NCBI GenBank assembly: GCA_937959285.1
Contig: CALGAR010000081.1
Location: 1 to 64,000, forward strand
Length of the DNA: 64,000 nucleotides
DNA from: an uncultured Bryobacterales bacterium
GTDB taxonomy: Bacteria; Acidobacteriota; Terriglobia; Bryobacterales; Bryobacteraceae
Direction of reading: 5' to 3'
Of the stretch, positions 41,858-51,001 are shown piece by piece; position 1 is the first letter of the stretch; each line of letters opens with the position of its first letter. The notes below the pieces were generated by a model, which did not search any database, was not told the DNA's origin, and worked only from the letters and a program-made list of their open reading frames with translations. Position numbers and translations under genes: made by a program.

Positions 41858-41884
41858 GATGGTAGCGGGCACGGAGGCCCGGGC

Positions 41885-43858
41885 ATGGAGAGCCTGAGGA
41901 GAGCATGGCGGAAGCTTGTGTGGATCGACAAGATCTTCCTCGCTCTCCTCCTTTGCTATTCCGTGGCCGCGCTTGGCGGCGCGAAGAGCATTGTCACCGC
42001 CACTCTGCTGGTTGCGGCCCTGTTGTCGGGCGGAGCCGCAGCGATCCGTCAGATCGCGATCGCAATCCGGAAGGCGATCTGGCGGTTGAGCTACCGCCTC
42101 TACGTCACCTACATTTTCATCGCCTTCGTTCCAGTCATCCTCATCCTCTTGCTGGCGCAGCTTGGCGCCTCCTTCCTGGCGCAGCAAGTCGGTGTCTATC
42201 TGGTGAACTCGGAGTTGGACAGAAGGATCAGCACCATTCGGGGCATGGCTAACTCGTTGTCGCATGCACCCGAAAGCGTGCGCCCGGAAGCAGTGCGACG
42301 CACCGGCACTTTCTTTCGGGAGCGGTTTCCCGGCCTTCAGATTCTAATCCGGCAACGCGGCCGGGAGTGGCATTTTCCGGAAGAACCCAAAGTTGAAGCG
42401 CCGCCGGAAGGATGGGAATCCGCGAGTGGCATTCTTGCGAAAGAAGGCCTTTTATATTCCTGGGCCCACGCGGTCCGCGGAGATGTCCAGGTTCTGGTTC
42501 TCGCACCGCTTAGCCGCGCCTTTCTGTTGAATCTGGTGCCGGAGCTCGGCAGCATCGACCTCGTCTGGTTTCCCGATCCGGATCGAAACAACGCACTCCA
42601 TCAGGCGAGACCGCACAACTTTCCATCGAGGGAGCAGGCATCGGCGCAGGCATTGCCTCCGCCGGTGAACCGGTTCGATCGGGAGATCCTATGGGGAACA
42701 CCTGTTCCCGTCGCCATCTGGTCGAGCCCGGGGACCTACGAAAATTACCTGCTCTCCGTCCACACGAGAATTTCCGCCATTCTGCGCGAAGTCTTCAGCC
42801 AAGGTGGAGAGTGGAATGACCAGGGGTTGCTTCAGCTTCTCTGGGGTGTCGGCATGCTGTTCCTGATGGTGGAACTGGTGTCCCTGGTCATCGGCGTCTC
42901 GCTGACGAGGACCATCACCGGCGCGGTGCATGCACTGTACGAAGGAACGCAGCGCGTGCGCGAAGGGGACTTTTCCCATCGCATCGAAGTAAAAGGCAAC
43001 GACCAGCTCGCCGACCTGGCCCATTCCTTCAACACCATGACCGAAAACCTGCAGCGGCTCGTGACGGTGGAGAAGGAGCGGGAGCGCCTTCACGCAGAAC
43101 TCGAGATCGCGCGCGAGGTGCAGGACGCGCTGCATCCCCGGAGCATGCCGACAGTCAAAGGCCTGCGCGTGGTCGCGGCATGTAACGCAGCTAGGATCGT
43201 CTCGGGCGACTACTACGACTACCAGATGATCGGCGACCGGCGTGTCGGGATCGCGATCGGAGACGTTGCGGGAAAAGGAATCTCGGCGGCGCTCCTGATG
43301 GCGACGGTGCAATCTTCCTTTCGCACTCAGATCCGCCATTCTGCGGAGGCGGCAGCCGCGACAGCCGGCGGCGGTCATGCCATTTGCTCGCGCGTTTCCA
43401 CTGCCGCTCTGGTCACCCAGTTGAACCAGCAGCTCTACGACTACACCGCGGCCGAGAAGTACGCCACATTCTATTTCGCAATCTACGACGACGACACCGG
43501 CTGCCTGCATTACACCAACGCGGGCCATATTCCTCCGATCCTCGTGCGTAATGGCGATATTCATCGCCTCGAAATCAACGGCATCGTCGTCGGTGCATTT
43601 CCCTCTGTGAAATATGCGGAAAGCTGTCTCAACCTGGAGCCTGGCGATCTTCTGGTGTGCTTCACCGACGGGGTGACAGAACCGGAGAATGAATACGGCG
43701 AGATGTTCGGCGAAGACCGGCTGATCGACGTGATCGCGCGCAACGCACACCGCGGCGAGCAGGAGATCATTCAGGCCGTCGTTGATTCTGTGCGCGAATG
43801 GACGGGGTCGCCGGAGCTTCAGGACGACTTGACCATGCTCTTGGCCAGGAAGCTTTAA
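41885..43858 (+). CDS. Membrane HAMP-PP2C (RsbU-type) serine phosphatase
   Basis: 657 aa. N-terminal hydrophobic segments lie near 15-52 and 70-95, an extracytoplasmic region at about 96-314, a third membrane segment at about 315-338, then a HAMP domain (RTITGAVHALYEGTQRVREGDF) and a coiled coil. The SpoIIE/PP2C domain (about 415-657) shows ARIVSGDYYDY (about 436), IAIGDVAGKGISAALLMA, FTDGVTEPEN and DDLTMLLARKL, giving the metal-binding Asp residues. It probably controls a partner-switching (anti-sigma antagonist) pathway in response to an outside signal. No RsbW/RsbV genes are adjacent. Confidence 0.92.
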   Translation: MESLRRAWRKLVWIDKIFLALLLCYSVAALGGAKSIVTATLLVAALLSGGAAAIRQIAIAIRKAIWRLSYRLYVTYIFIAFVPVILILLLAQLGASFLAQQVGVYLVNSELDRRISTIRGMANSLSHAPESVRPEAVRRTGTFFRERFPGLQILIRQRGREWHFPEEPKVEAPPEGWESASGILAKEGLLYSWAHAVRGDVQVLVLAPLSRAFLLNLVPELGSIDLVWFPDPDRNNALHQARPHNFPSREQASAQALPPPVNRFDREILWGTPVPVAIWSSPGTYENYLLSVHTRISAILREVFSQGGEWNDQGLLQLLWGVGMLFLMVELVSLVIGVSLTRTITGAVHALYEGTQRVREGDFSHRIEVKGNDQLADLAHSFNTMTENLQRLVTVEKERERLHAELEIAREVQDALHPRSMPTVKGLRVVAACNAARIVSGDYYDYQMIGDRRVGIAIGDVAGKGISAALLMATVQSSFRTQIRHSAEAAAATAGGGHAICSRVSTAALVTQLNQQLYDYTAAEKYATFYFAIYDDDTGCLHYTNAGHIPPILVRNGDIHRLEINGIVVGAFPSVKYAESCLNLEPGDLLVCFTDGVTEPENEYGEMFGEDRLIDVIARNAHRGEQEIIQAVVDSVREWTGSPELQDDLTMLLARKL

Positions 43859-43923
43859 GCCAACACGTACACCCGAGGACAAACAATCTTGCGGAAGCTG
43901 GTGCGGATTTTTGAGAGGAAGCA

Positions 43924-45459
43924 ATGAAGGTATTGACTGCTGCGCAGATGCGGGAGGTCGACCGGCGCACGATCGAGCTGGGCATTCCCGGCTTGATCCT
44001 GATGGAGAACGCCGGCCATCGCGTCGTTGAGTTCATGCAGGAGGCCTTCGCCCCGCTCGCGTCAAAACGCGTGGTGGTCCTGTGCGGCAAGGGAAACAAT
44101 GGGGGCGATGGACTCGTGGTAGCGAGACAGCTCTATACGAGAATCCGGCCGCGGTCTCTTCACGTGCTGCTTGCGGCGAGTCCGGAAGAGCTGAAGGGGG
44201 ACGCAGCGGCGAATTATCACATGCTGCGCGCCTCAGGATGCAGTGTCGAGAGCCGGATTCTCCCGGAGATGAGATCCGCCGATATTGTCGTGGACGCTTT
44301 ATTGGGGACCGGACTGAAAGGCGCCGCTTCCGGCTTGATGCTCGACCTGATCCGGGAGATCAATACCGGCTTTCCGAATGCGAAGGTCGTTGCCGTCGAT
44401 ATTCCCTCGGGCTTGATGAGCGACACCGGATACACCGAAGGCGAGAGCGTTCGCGCGGACTACACCGTGACATTCACGGCCCCGAAAGTCGGCCAGGTCC
44501 TTGGTCCGAGCTGCGACCGGGTCGGCGAACTGCGAGTGGCCGCCATCGGAAGCCCGGAAGACCTCTATGAAGGGGATCCGGAAATTTACCTTTCCGTGGT
44601 CGAGCCGAAATGGTTCGCGCCCCTTTTTGCGCCGAGGCCGTTGAATTCGCACAAGGGCAATTTCGGCCACGTCCTGGTGGTCGCTGGATCTCGCGGCAAG
44701 ACCGGGGCCGCGGCCATGGCGGGTCTCGCAGCGCTCCGCAGCGGGGCCGGTCTGGTCACTGTGGCTACGGCCGACCCGGCGCTTGATACAGTTGCCCGCT
44801 TTGCCCCGGAGCTGATGACCGCGCCGCTTCCCGGCACGGAAACAGGCGCGATTGCAAAGACCGCGCTTCCGGCTCTTCGAGAATTGGCCCGTGGGAAGGA
44901 TGTCCTCGCGATCGGACCTGGATTGGGAACCCATCCCGAAACGGTGGAAGTGGTTCGCGCGCTCATGGCGGAAATTTCGCAACCGATGGTGGTTGACGCC
45001 GACGCTCTGAATGCTCTCGCGGGCGCCGGGTGGACGCCTGCGGGACCGCGCATTTTCACGCCGCATCCCGGTGAGATGTCACGTCTCACCGCGCAGCCAA
45101 CTTCTGATATCTTGCGAAACGGCCCGGAGATTGCCCGGCGCTTCGCAATGGACCGGCGCGTCACCCTGGTATTGAAGGGACATCGAACGCTGATCGCATT
45201 TCCCGACGGCCGTGTCTGGGTGAACACGACGGGCTCGCCGGCGATGGCCACCGGTGGTACGGGCGATATTCTTACGGGTCTCGTCGCAGGTCTCCTCGGA
45301 CAGCATCCCGAACAGCCCGATCTCGCCACCGGCGCCGCGGTGTGGCTGCATGGAATGGCGGGACAGATCGGCGCCAGAACGCTTGGCGAACAGGCGTTGA
45401 TCGCAACGGATCTACTGCGCTTTCTTCCGGAGGCAATTCGTGCCTGTACGAGTGTTTGA
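43924..45459 (+). CDS. nnrD: Bifunctional NAD(P)H-hydrate epimerase / ADP-dependent dehydratase
   Basis: 511 aa fusion of NnrE (YjeF_N, about 1-215) and NnrD (YjeF carbohydrate-kinase-like, about 230-505). The first half has MENAGHRVVEFM, GKGNNGGDGLVVARQL and DALLGTGLKG. The second has HKGNFGHVLVVAGSRGKTGAA, TPHPGEMSRL and the kinase-like anion hole SPAMATGGTGDILTG. It repairs hydrated NAD(P)H. The last 20 bp overlap tsaE, an adjacency conserved in many bacteria. Confidence 0.95.
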   Translation: MKVLTAAQMREVDRRTIELGIPGLILMENAGHRVVEFMQEAFAPLASKRVVVLCGKGNNGGDGLVVARQLYTRIRPRSLHVLLAASPEELKGDAAANYHMLRASGCSVESRILPEMRSADIVVDALLGTGLKGAASGLMLDLIREINTGFPNAKVVAVDIPSGLMSDTGYTEGESVRADYTVTFTAPKVGQVLGPSCDRVGELRVAAIGSPEDLYEGDPEIYLSVVEPKWFAPLFAPRPLNSHKGNFGHVLVVAGSRGKTGAAAMAGLAALRSGAGLVTVATADPALDTVARFAPELMTAPLPGTETGAIAKTALPALRELARGKDVLAIGPGLGTHPETVEVVRALMAEISQPMVVDADALNALAGAGWTPAGPRIFTPHPGEMSRLTAQPTSDILRNGPEIARRFAMDRRVTLVLKGHRTLIAFPDGRVWVNTTGSPAMATGGTGDILTGLVAGLLGQHPEQPDLATGAAVWLHGMAGQIGARTLGEQALIATDLLRFLPEAIRACTSV

Positions 45460-45865
45460 AACGGCTTCCGCGGAGGAATCGATCGCTCTCGGTGAGCGGA
45501 TTGCGGCCGAACTGCCGCCGAAGGCTGTCGTTCTGCTGATCGGCAGTTTGGGCGCGGGCAAGACGACTTTGACAAAAGGGATTGTCGCAGGATTGGGGGC
45601 TGGCACACGAGAAGACGTCTCGAGCCCTACGTTCACCCTCATCCATGAGTACTCGCCGCGCGTGTACCACATCGATCTCTACAGGCTGGACGAGCCGCAC
45701 GAGGTGGCGTCACTCGGCATCGAAGAGCTTCTTGACCGCGAGGCGGTGGTTCTTGTCGAGTGGGGTGAGAGATTCCCTGATCTGTTCCCGAAAGACCGGA
45801 TCGAGATCCGGCTGCAGCGCATTTCGGAGGACCGGCGGAGAATCGAGATAAGCGGACTTCCCTAA
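45440..45865 (+). CDS. tsaE: tRNA threonylcarbamoyladenosine biosynthesis ATPase TsaE
   Basis: 141 aa. Walker A GSLGAGKTTLTKG (about 35-47), SSPTFTLIHEY (switch-like motif), YHIDLYRLDEP and VLVEWGERFP are the TsaE signatures. It supports the TsaB/TsaD complex that installs t6A37 in ANN-decoding tRNAs. It starts at GTG 45440 inside nnrD, with GGAGG 6 nt upstream. The last 4 bp overlap the convergent acyl-CoA synthetase. Confidence 0.95.
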   Translation: MPVRVFETASAEESIALGERIAAELPPKAVVLLIGSLGAGKTTLTKGIVAGLGAGTREDVSSPTFTLIHEYSPRVYHIDLYRLDEPHEVASLGIEELLDREAVVLVEWGERFPDLFPKDRIEIRLQRISEDRRRIEISGLP

Positions 45866-47664
45866 ACGTTCTCTTCGCGCCCGCTATACATCTCCACGAT
45901 CAGGTCGCGGAAGTTTTCCAGGACGCGCGCCCGGCGAACCTTCATTGTCGGCGTCATCTCTCCGTTTTCGATACTGAAGTCACGGTCCAGGATGCGGAAC
46001 TTCCTGATCTGCTCAAACGGAGCCAGCTTGCTGTTGACGCGCGCCACTGCCTCCTTCACCGCCTTTTGCACGAGGGGATCTTTCGCAAGTTCCGACATTG
46101 GAAGTCCCTTCAGCGCTTCCAGGCCGGGAATGGTCTCGATGGTGTTTGCATTGATCGTGAACAGCGCGGTGATGTACGGTAAGCGGTCGCCGATGAGGAC
46201 GACCTGATTAATGAGCGGCTCGACTTTGAAGAGATTCTCGATGCGGGCAGGGTAAATCTTCTTCCCGTTCGAAGCGACGATGATTTCTTTCTTCCGGCCG
46301 GTGATGTAGACATACCCTTCATCGTCGAATTCAGCAATGTCGCCCGTGTGCAGCCAGCCGTCGCGCAAAATCGATGCCGTGGTTTCCGGATCCTTGTAGT
46401 AGCCGGTGAAGACGCAGGGACTTTTCACCAGTAACTCACCGTCCTCATCCAGGCGAAGCTCCACCCCGGGGAGAGGCTTTCCGATGCTGCCTGCCTTCGG
46501 GCGGTTTATCGGATTCAGTGTGCAAATGCCGCCTTCCGTCAGCCCGTAACCTTCAATGAGCGGCATCCCGATCGACGAGTAAAAGGTCGCGAGTTCCTTC
46601 CCGAGAGGCGCGGCCCCCGAAGCGGCGATCCGGAGCTTCCCTCCGAGCCGCCCGCGAATCTGGTCAAACACCAGCTTCTCCAGCGGCTTTAACGCCACAC
46701 GCAGCCACGCCGGCACCTCCTCACCGCGTTCTTTGTATTTGTTGGCCTCCGCTCCGAGCCCAAGCGCGAAGTAGAAGATACGCTGGAACACCGCCGGTTT
46801 CTTCCGGATCTCAGCATAAATGCTGCTGTACATGCGCTCCCAGACGCGAGGCGGCGCCACAAGAAACGTCGGGCGGATCTTTCTTAGCTCGCTGGGCATC
46901 TTCGACAGTCCTGCCGAGAACCACACGGGGATGCCCATCCGAATCGGAAGCAACTCCATGACAACGCGCTGCGTAATGTGAGCGGACGGGAGGAAGGCAA
47001 GCGTACGATCGTTCGGGCCGAGGTCGAGGACTTGCGGCCCCATGTCACAGTTTGCGAGCAACGCCCGATGAGTTACCAGGCCCATCTTAGGCTCGCCGGT
47101 GGCTCCCGAGGTGAGGTAGAGGATGGCGTGGTCGTCCGGACTCAGTTCAGCCTGGATGCGGCTGAACAGCTCCGGATCGGAGCGCATTGCTTCCCGCCCT
47201 CGCTCACGCAGCTCATCGGTCGTCATCGCGCCCTCGGCAGAGCCGGTCAGCAGGATCCACGGAATGTCCAGAGAATCCGCGCCCGCCTCCCGCAGAGCCT
47301 GAAAGGTCTTAGGATTTTCGACAAAGACCGCCTTCGGGTCACAGGCACGCAAAGTTTGAACCTGTTCGTGAAATGGATAACTGGTGTAAGCGGCAGCGGA
47401 GATCGATCCGTTCGCCATCACACCGATGTCGGCGAGGTAAAACTCTGCTCGCGTTTCAGAATTGAGGGCCACGATATCGCCCTTGCCGACACCGATGGAA
47501 CGCAGTCCCGCTGCGATCTCCCTGACGATCTGCTGGTATTCGATCCAATCGTACTTGCGATAACTTTGGGATCCGGAGCCATTTTTGGGCTGATACAGAG
47601 CAATCGCCCGCCCGTAGGTGGCGGCTGCTTCCTCCAGCAGCGTGTATACGGTTCGCGCACTCAT
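45862..47664 (-). CDS. Long-chain acyl-CoA synthetase (FadD15-like AMP-binding)
   Basis: 600 aa ANL-superfamily enzyme. The phosphate-binding loop is YLTSGATGEPKMG (variant of TSGTTGxPKG), with LIEGYGLTEGG (A5), GWLHTGDIAEFDDEGY (A7), ITGRKKEIIVASNGKKIYP (A8 hinge) and a C-terminal GEMTPTMKVRR with the likely catalytic Lys. It activates fatty acids to acyl-CoA at the membrane face. AGGAGCG and GAAGGAAG precede the ATG. The stop overlaps tsaE by 4 bp tail to tail. It is divergent from the inositol-monophosphatase family gene. Confidence 0.92.
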   Translation of the reverse strand: MSARTVYTLLEEAAATYGRAIALYQPKNGSGSQSYRKYDWIEYQQIVREIAAGLRSIGVGKGDIVALNSETRAEFYLADIGVMANGSISAAAYTSYPFHEQVQTLRACDPKAVFVENPKTFQALREAGADSLDIPWILLTGSAEGAMTTDELRERGREAMRSDPELFSRIQAELSPDDHAILYLTSGATGEPKMGLVTHRALLANCDMGPQVLDLGPNDRTLAFLPSAHITQRVVMELLPIRMGIPVWFSAGLSKMPSELRKIRPTFLVAPPRVWERMYSSIYAEIRKKPAVFQRIFYFALGLGAEANKYKERGEEVPAWLRVALKPLEKLVFDQIRGRLGGKLRIAASGAAPLGKELATFYSSIGMPLIEGYGLTEGGICTLNPINRPKAGSIGKPLPGVELRLDEDGELLVKSPCVFTGYYKDPETTASILRDGWLHTGDIAEFDDEGYVYITGRKKEIIVASNGKKIYPARIENLFKVEPLINQVVLIGDRLPYITALFTINANTIETIPGLEALKGLPMSELAKDPLVQKAVKEAVARVNSKLAPFEQIRKFRILDRDFSIENGEMTPTMKVRRARVLENFRDLIVEMYSGREENV

Positions 47665-47774
47665 TCTTCCTTCTTCGCTCCTCCGGTGGCCGGATCACAC
47701 CGACTTATTCGAGGCCAAAACACGCGATCTGTCATGGCAGATTCGGCCTCTACATTCCCAGGTTAGAATATCTC

Positions 47775-48542
47775 ATGCTCTATGAGAAGGAACTCCAGAT
47801 AGCGAGGAAAGCCGCGGCGGCAGCCGGAGAGATTGCGATGCGCTATCGCGCGCAAGGCGTGACCGCGGAACAGAAAGTGGATCTCTCCCCCGTAACGATT
47901 GCCGACCGGGAGTGCGAAAAGGCGATCGCCGCCATTTTGCACGAGGCCTTTCCTGAGGACGGCATTCTGGGCGAGGAGGGAGCTTCCCTCGAGTCTGGAA
48001 ACGCCCGCCGTTGGATTGTCGACCCCATCGATGGCACACGCGACTTCGTCCGCGGCAACCGGGCCTGGGCAAACCTGATTGCTCTCGAAGTAGACGGCGA
48101 AGTTGTGGTCGGAGTGGCGAATCTGCCGGCCATGGGCGAGATGTACTATGCCGCCAAAGGCGCAGGCGCCTTTTGCAACGAATCTCGAATTCACGTCTCC
48201 TCGATCTCCTCGCCCGGAGAAGCGGTCGTCTGCTTCAACAGCTTCAATGCCGCCGACAAGCATGGCCTCAGCTCGAAACTGCTGGACTGGCTGAAGTGCT
48301 TTTGGGCGGTTCGCAGCATGGGAGGATGTCTCGATGCGGTGATGGTCGCGTCGGGACAGGCGGACTTGTGGCTGGAGCAGACGGCGCAGTGCTGGGACCT
48401 GGCACCGCTGAAGATACTTGTCGAGGAGGCTGGAGGCCGGTTCTTCAACTATGACGGCGGCTCGAGCATCTACGGAGGCAACTGCGTGTGCTGCACTCCG
48501 GCGCTGGAATCGGAGGCGCGGCGCTTCCTTGGAATCGGCTAG
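47775..48542 (+). CDS. Inositol-monophosphatase family phosphatase (HisN/SuhB-like)
   Basis: 255 aa Mg2+-dependent phosphatase. Metal-binding motifs are GILGEEG (about 56), the hallmark WIVDPIDGTRDFVRG (about 80-95) and the C-terminal QCWDLAPLKILVEEAGG (about 205). The Arg-Asp-Phe ending of the DGTRDF motif is seen in HisN-type histidinol-phosphatases, but inositol-phosphate or PAP substrates remain possible. A single gene, overlapping the convergent SDR by 4 bp. Confidence 0.9.
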   Translation: MLYEKELQIARKAAAAAGEIAMRYRAQGVTAEQKVDLSPVTIADRECEKAIAAILHEAFPEDGILGEEGASLESGNARRWIVDPIDGTRDFVRGNRAWANLIALEVDGEVVVGVANLPAMGEMYYAAKGAGAFCNESRIHVSSISSPGEAVVCFNSFNAADKHGLSSKLLDWLKCFWAVRSMGGCLDAVMVASGQADLWLEQTAQCWDLAPLKILVEEAGGRFFNYDGGSSIYGGNCVCCTPALESEARRFLGIG

Positions 48543-49285
48543 ATCCGTAGCAGCAGCCCGCCGTCCACATACAAAGTGGCACCAGTGACGTAGCTAGCTT
48601 CGTCGGAAGCAAGATACACGGCCGCCCGCGCAACCTCGCGCGGCAAACCAATCCGTCCGAGAGGGATCGTTTTTTCCGTTTGGGCGAGTTTTTCCGGATT
48701 GGACAGCAGGGGCTGATTCATTGGCGTTGCAATGGCGCCGGGGGAAACGGAGTTAACGCGAATCCCAAACGGCGCCAGTTCCATCGCGAGAGTTTTCGTC
48801 ACCATCCCCATGCCCGCTTTCGTGATGCTGTAAACGCCGCTCTCCCAAAGCGGCGTCTGATCGTGCACGCTGGCGATGTTGACGATGCAGCCCTTGTTAC
48901 CGCTGGCGATCATCTGCTTTGCGACACGCTGCGCCAGGAAGAACGGGCCACGCAGGTTGGTGCCGAACAACTTGTCCCAAGCATCCGGAGAGGCTTCAAG
49001 AATGGGCTGGGAGATTTCGATGCCTGCGTTGTTCACAAGGACGTCGATGCGCCCCCAAATGCTTAGAACTGTGTCCAGCAGTTGCGTGTGTGAGTCGATA
49101 TCGGAGACATCGTTTTCCAGGATAACGACGTCCCCGCAGAGCGCATCAGCGACCGATTGCAGAGCGGCAGCATCCACGTCCGTGATCGCCACTGACGCCC
49201 CCTCCGCGGTAAACTCCTCCGCCAGAGCGCGCCCAATGCCCTTACCGCCGCCCGTGATGATGGCGATCTTGTCCTTCAGCCGCAT
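48539..49285 (-). CDS. Short-chain dehydrogenase/reductase
   Basis: 248 aa classical SDR. TGGGKGIGRALA, NNAGIEIS, NIASVHD and the YSITKAG Tyr-Lys pair are present, with a C-terminal YVTGATLYVDGGLLL. It is of the glucose-1-dehydrogenase or 3-oxoacyl-reductase type, and the substrate cannot be told. It follows ald by 30 bp on the same strand and may be part of that transcript. It overlaps the convergent phosphatase gene by 4 bp. Confidence 0.92.
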   Translation of the reverse strand: MRLKDKIAIITGGGKGIGRALAEEFTAEGASVAITDVDAAALQSVADALCGDVVILENDVSDIDSHTQLLDTVLSIWGRIDVLVNNAGIEISQPILEASPDAWDKLFGTNLRGPFFLAQRVAKQMIASGNKGCIVNIASVHDQTPLWESGVYSITKAGMGMVTKTLAMELAPFGIRVNSVSPGAIATPMNQPLLSNPEKLAQTEKTIPLGRIGLPREVARAAVYLASDEASYVTGATLYVDGGLLLRI

Positions 49286-49315
49286 AAAGAGGAAACCGAG
49301 CGGTTCAGACTGATT

Positions 49316-50428
49316 TTACAGGACGGCCTCGAGTTCCTTCCATGAACGGTTCTGCGACTCGGCTACCGCCGGATAGGTCACTTGCCCCTGGTAGGTGTTC
49401 ACACCCTCGCGAAGCGCAGGGTTCTCCTCGCACGCGCGTGCAAATCCCTTGTTGGCGAGTTCCAGCACATATGGGAACGTGGCGTTCGTCAAGCCAAGCG
49501 TCGATGTGTGCGGAACAGCAGCCGGCATGTTCGATACGCAGTAGTGAAGGACTCCGTCGACGAAGTAGATCGGATCGGTGTGAGTCGTTGGACGGGAAGT
49601 CTCAAAGCAGCCGCCCTGGTCAATCGCGACGTCCACCATCACTGCGCCGCGCTTCATCAGCGAAATCATATCCCGGCGAACTACTTTGGGAGCGGAAGCG
49701 CCAGGAATCAGGACTGCTCCGATGACGAGATCGGCTTGCCGCACGGAGTCGCGAACGGCAAACGTGTTCGACGCGAGAGTGGTCACTTGACCGTTATAGA
49801 TGTCCTCCAGCTCGCGCAGGCGATTCAGGTTGCGGTCGATGATCGTCACATTCGCACCGAGGCCAAGGGCGACCTTCGCCGCATTATGCCCGACAACGCC
49901 CCCGCCCAGGATGACGACATTCGCCGGACGGACCCCTGGTATGCCTCCCAAGAGAATGCCCCGCCCTCCATTCGGCGCTTCCAGATACTGAGCGCCGACC
50001 TGCACAGCCATCTTCCCCGCGACTTCACTCATCGGTGTCAGCAGCGGCAACGAATTGTCGGCTTCGCGAATGGTTTCATACGCAATCGACGTCACCCTGC
50101 GATCGAGGAGCACCTGGGTCAGCTCTGGCAGCGGAGCAAGATGCAAATAGGTGAAGAGAATGAGACCTGGCCGGAGGTGCGCGTATTCGGACGGCTGAGG
50201 CTCTTTCACTTTCACGATCATGTCGGAGGCGGACCACACCTCATTGGGAGTGGCGGAAATATGCGCTCCGGCCTCCATGTATTCCTCGTCCGGAATCGAG
50301 CTGCCCGTGCCAGCCCGCGTCTGGACGATAACCTCATGCCCCGCTTCCACTAATGCGCTGACACCGCTCGGAACCAGCCCGACGCGCGTTTCATTATCCT
50401 TTACTTCCCTGGGGACGCCGATAATCAT
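49316..50428 (-). CDS. ald: Alanine dehydrogenase
   Basis: 370 aa, NAD-dependent interconversion of L-alanine and pyruvate plus ammonia. It starts MIIGVPREVKDNETRVGL and shows the pyruvate-binding Lys in MIVKVKEP (about 74), the catalytic His in FTYLHLAPL (about 95), the NAD motif VILGGGVVGHNAAKVALG (about 170-187) and VDVAIDQGGC with the second catalytic Asp. Its ATG overlaps the stop of the peptidoglycan-binding protein gene by 4 bp, which ties the two to a single transcript. Confidence 0.96.
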   Translation of the reverse strand: MIIGVPREVKDNETRVGLVPSGVSALVEAGHEVIVQTRAGTGSSIPDEEYMEAGAHISATPNEVWSASDMIVKVKEPQPSEYAHLRPGLILFTYLHLAPLPELTQVLLDRRVTSIAYETIREADNSLPLLTPMSEVAGKMAVQVGAQYLEAPNGGRGILLGGIPGVRPANVVILGGGVVGHNAAKVALGLGANVTIIDRNLNRLRELEDIYNGQVTTLASNTFAVRDSVRQADLVIGAVLIPGASAPKVVRRDMISLMKRGAVMVDVAIDQGGCFETSRPTTHTDPIYFVDGVLHYCVSNMPAAVPHTSTLGLTNATFPYVLELANKGFARACEENPALREGVNTYQGQVTYPAVAESQNRSWKELEAVL

Positions 50429-50928
50429 GGTTCTTGTTGCTCAGTCTTCGTCTGACCTGGCACGTCTCGCTTCGGTCCAAGTCCCAAATAAATCAGCGAC
50501 AGCGCTGTAATTTTGCCGTTCGCCACCAGATCCTGGTCTTCCTGGAAACGGCGCATCGCTTCGACGGACTCCGGCCCCCAAATGCCATTGGGCTCGCCGT
50601 TGAAGTACCCCTTCTCCGCTAGCGCCTGCTGAATCTCCTTGTAACGCTCTCTTGTAGGCTCCTGCTGAGCTGGCGGTTCTCCTCGGACCGTCTTCGTTGG
50701 ACTTGTGCTCCGTGTTTGGCTTGTGCTCCGTCGCGCCGATACAGCGGATTTTTTCCCACTCGAAGGCGCTTTTACGGATTTCTTCTTCGAGGAGGACTTC
50801 CCAGAGGAGACGGTCGATGAGGAGCGCTTGCCAGCCGCTTCCGCCTGGGGCAGAAGGGCTGTGACCGAAAACAAAACTGTTGTCCCGATAAGCAGGATCA
50901 GAGAGAAGCTGTGTGCAAGTCCTACCAC
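50425..50928 (-). CDS. Exported peptidoglycan-binding domain protein
   Basis: 167 aa from GTG 50928. A signal or anchor segment (SFSLILLIGTTVLFSVTALL) is followed by a Ser/Lys/Thr-rich flexible linker (about 33-90) and a PG_binding_1 domain (about 95-150): RYKEIQQALAEKGYFNGEP, then GIWGPESVEAMRRFQ. It probably attaches to the cell wall. The frame is open to 51114, but this upstream part overlaps htrA and its terminator. GTG 50928 has GGAAAGG upstream and starts a proper signal peptide. It overlaps ald by 4 bp. Confidence 0.8.
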   Translation of the reverse strand: MVGLAHSFSLILLIGTTVLFSVTALLPQAEAAGKRSSSTVSSGKSSSKKKSVKAPSSGKKSAVSARRSTSQTRSTSPTKTVRGEPPAQQEPTRERYKEIQQALAEKGYFNGEPNGIWGPESVEAMRRFQEDQDLVANGKITALSLIYLGLGPKRDVPGQTKTEQQEP

Positions 50929-50950
50929 GCTTACCTTTCCCTCTATCAAG

Positions 50951-50981
50951 AGAAAAGGCGGGTCCTTCAGCGACCCGCCTT
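50951..50981 (-). terminator. Intrinsic terminator of htrA
   Basis: A 10-bp perfect stem AAGGCGGGTC/GACCCGCCTT (50955-50964 and 50972-50981) with a 7-nt loop is followed on the minus strand by TTTTCTC. It lies 20 bp after the htrA stop and only about 22 bp before the start codon of the next gene, so it could also act as an attenuator. Confidence 0.8.
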
Positions 50982-51001
50982 CCGTCGCTTCCTTTTTTTC
51001 T

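Noticed and set aside
42689..43924. 411-codon minus-strand frame over the PP2C phosphatase
   Set aside because: Long antisense frames are common at this GC content. It is His/Arg-rich and unrelated to any family, while the plus strand shows clear PP2C motifs.
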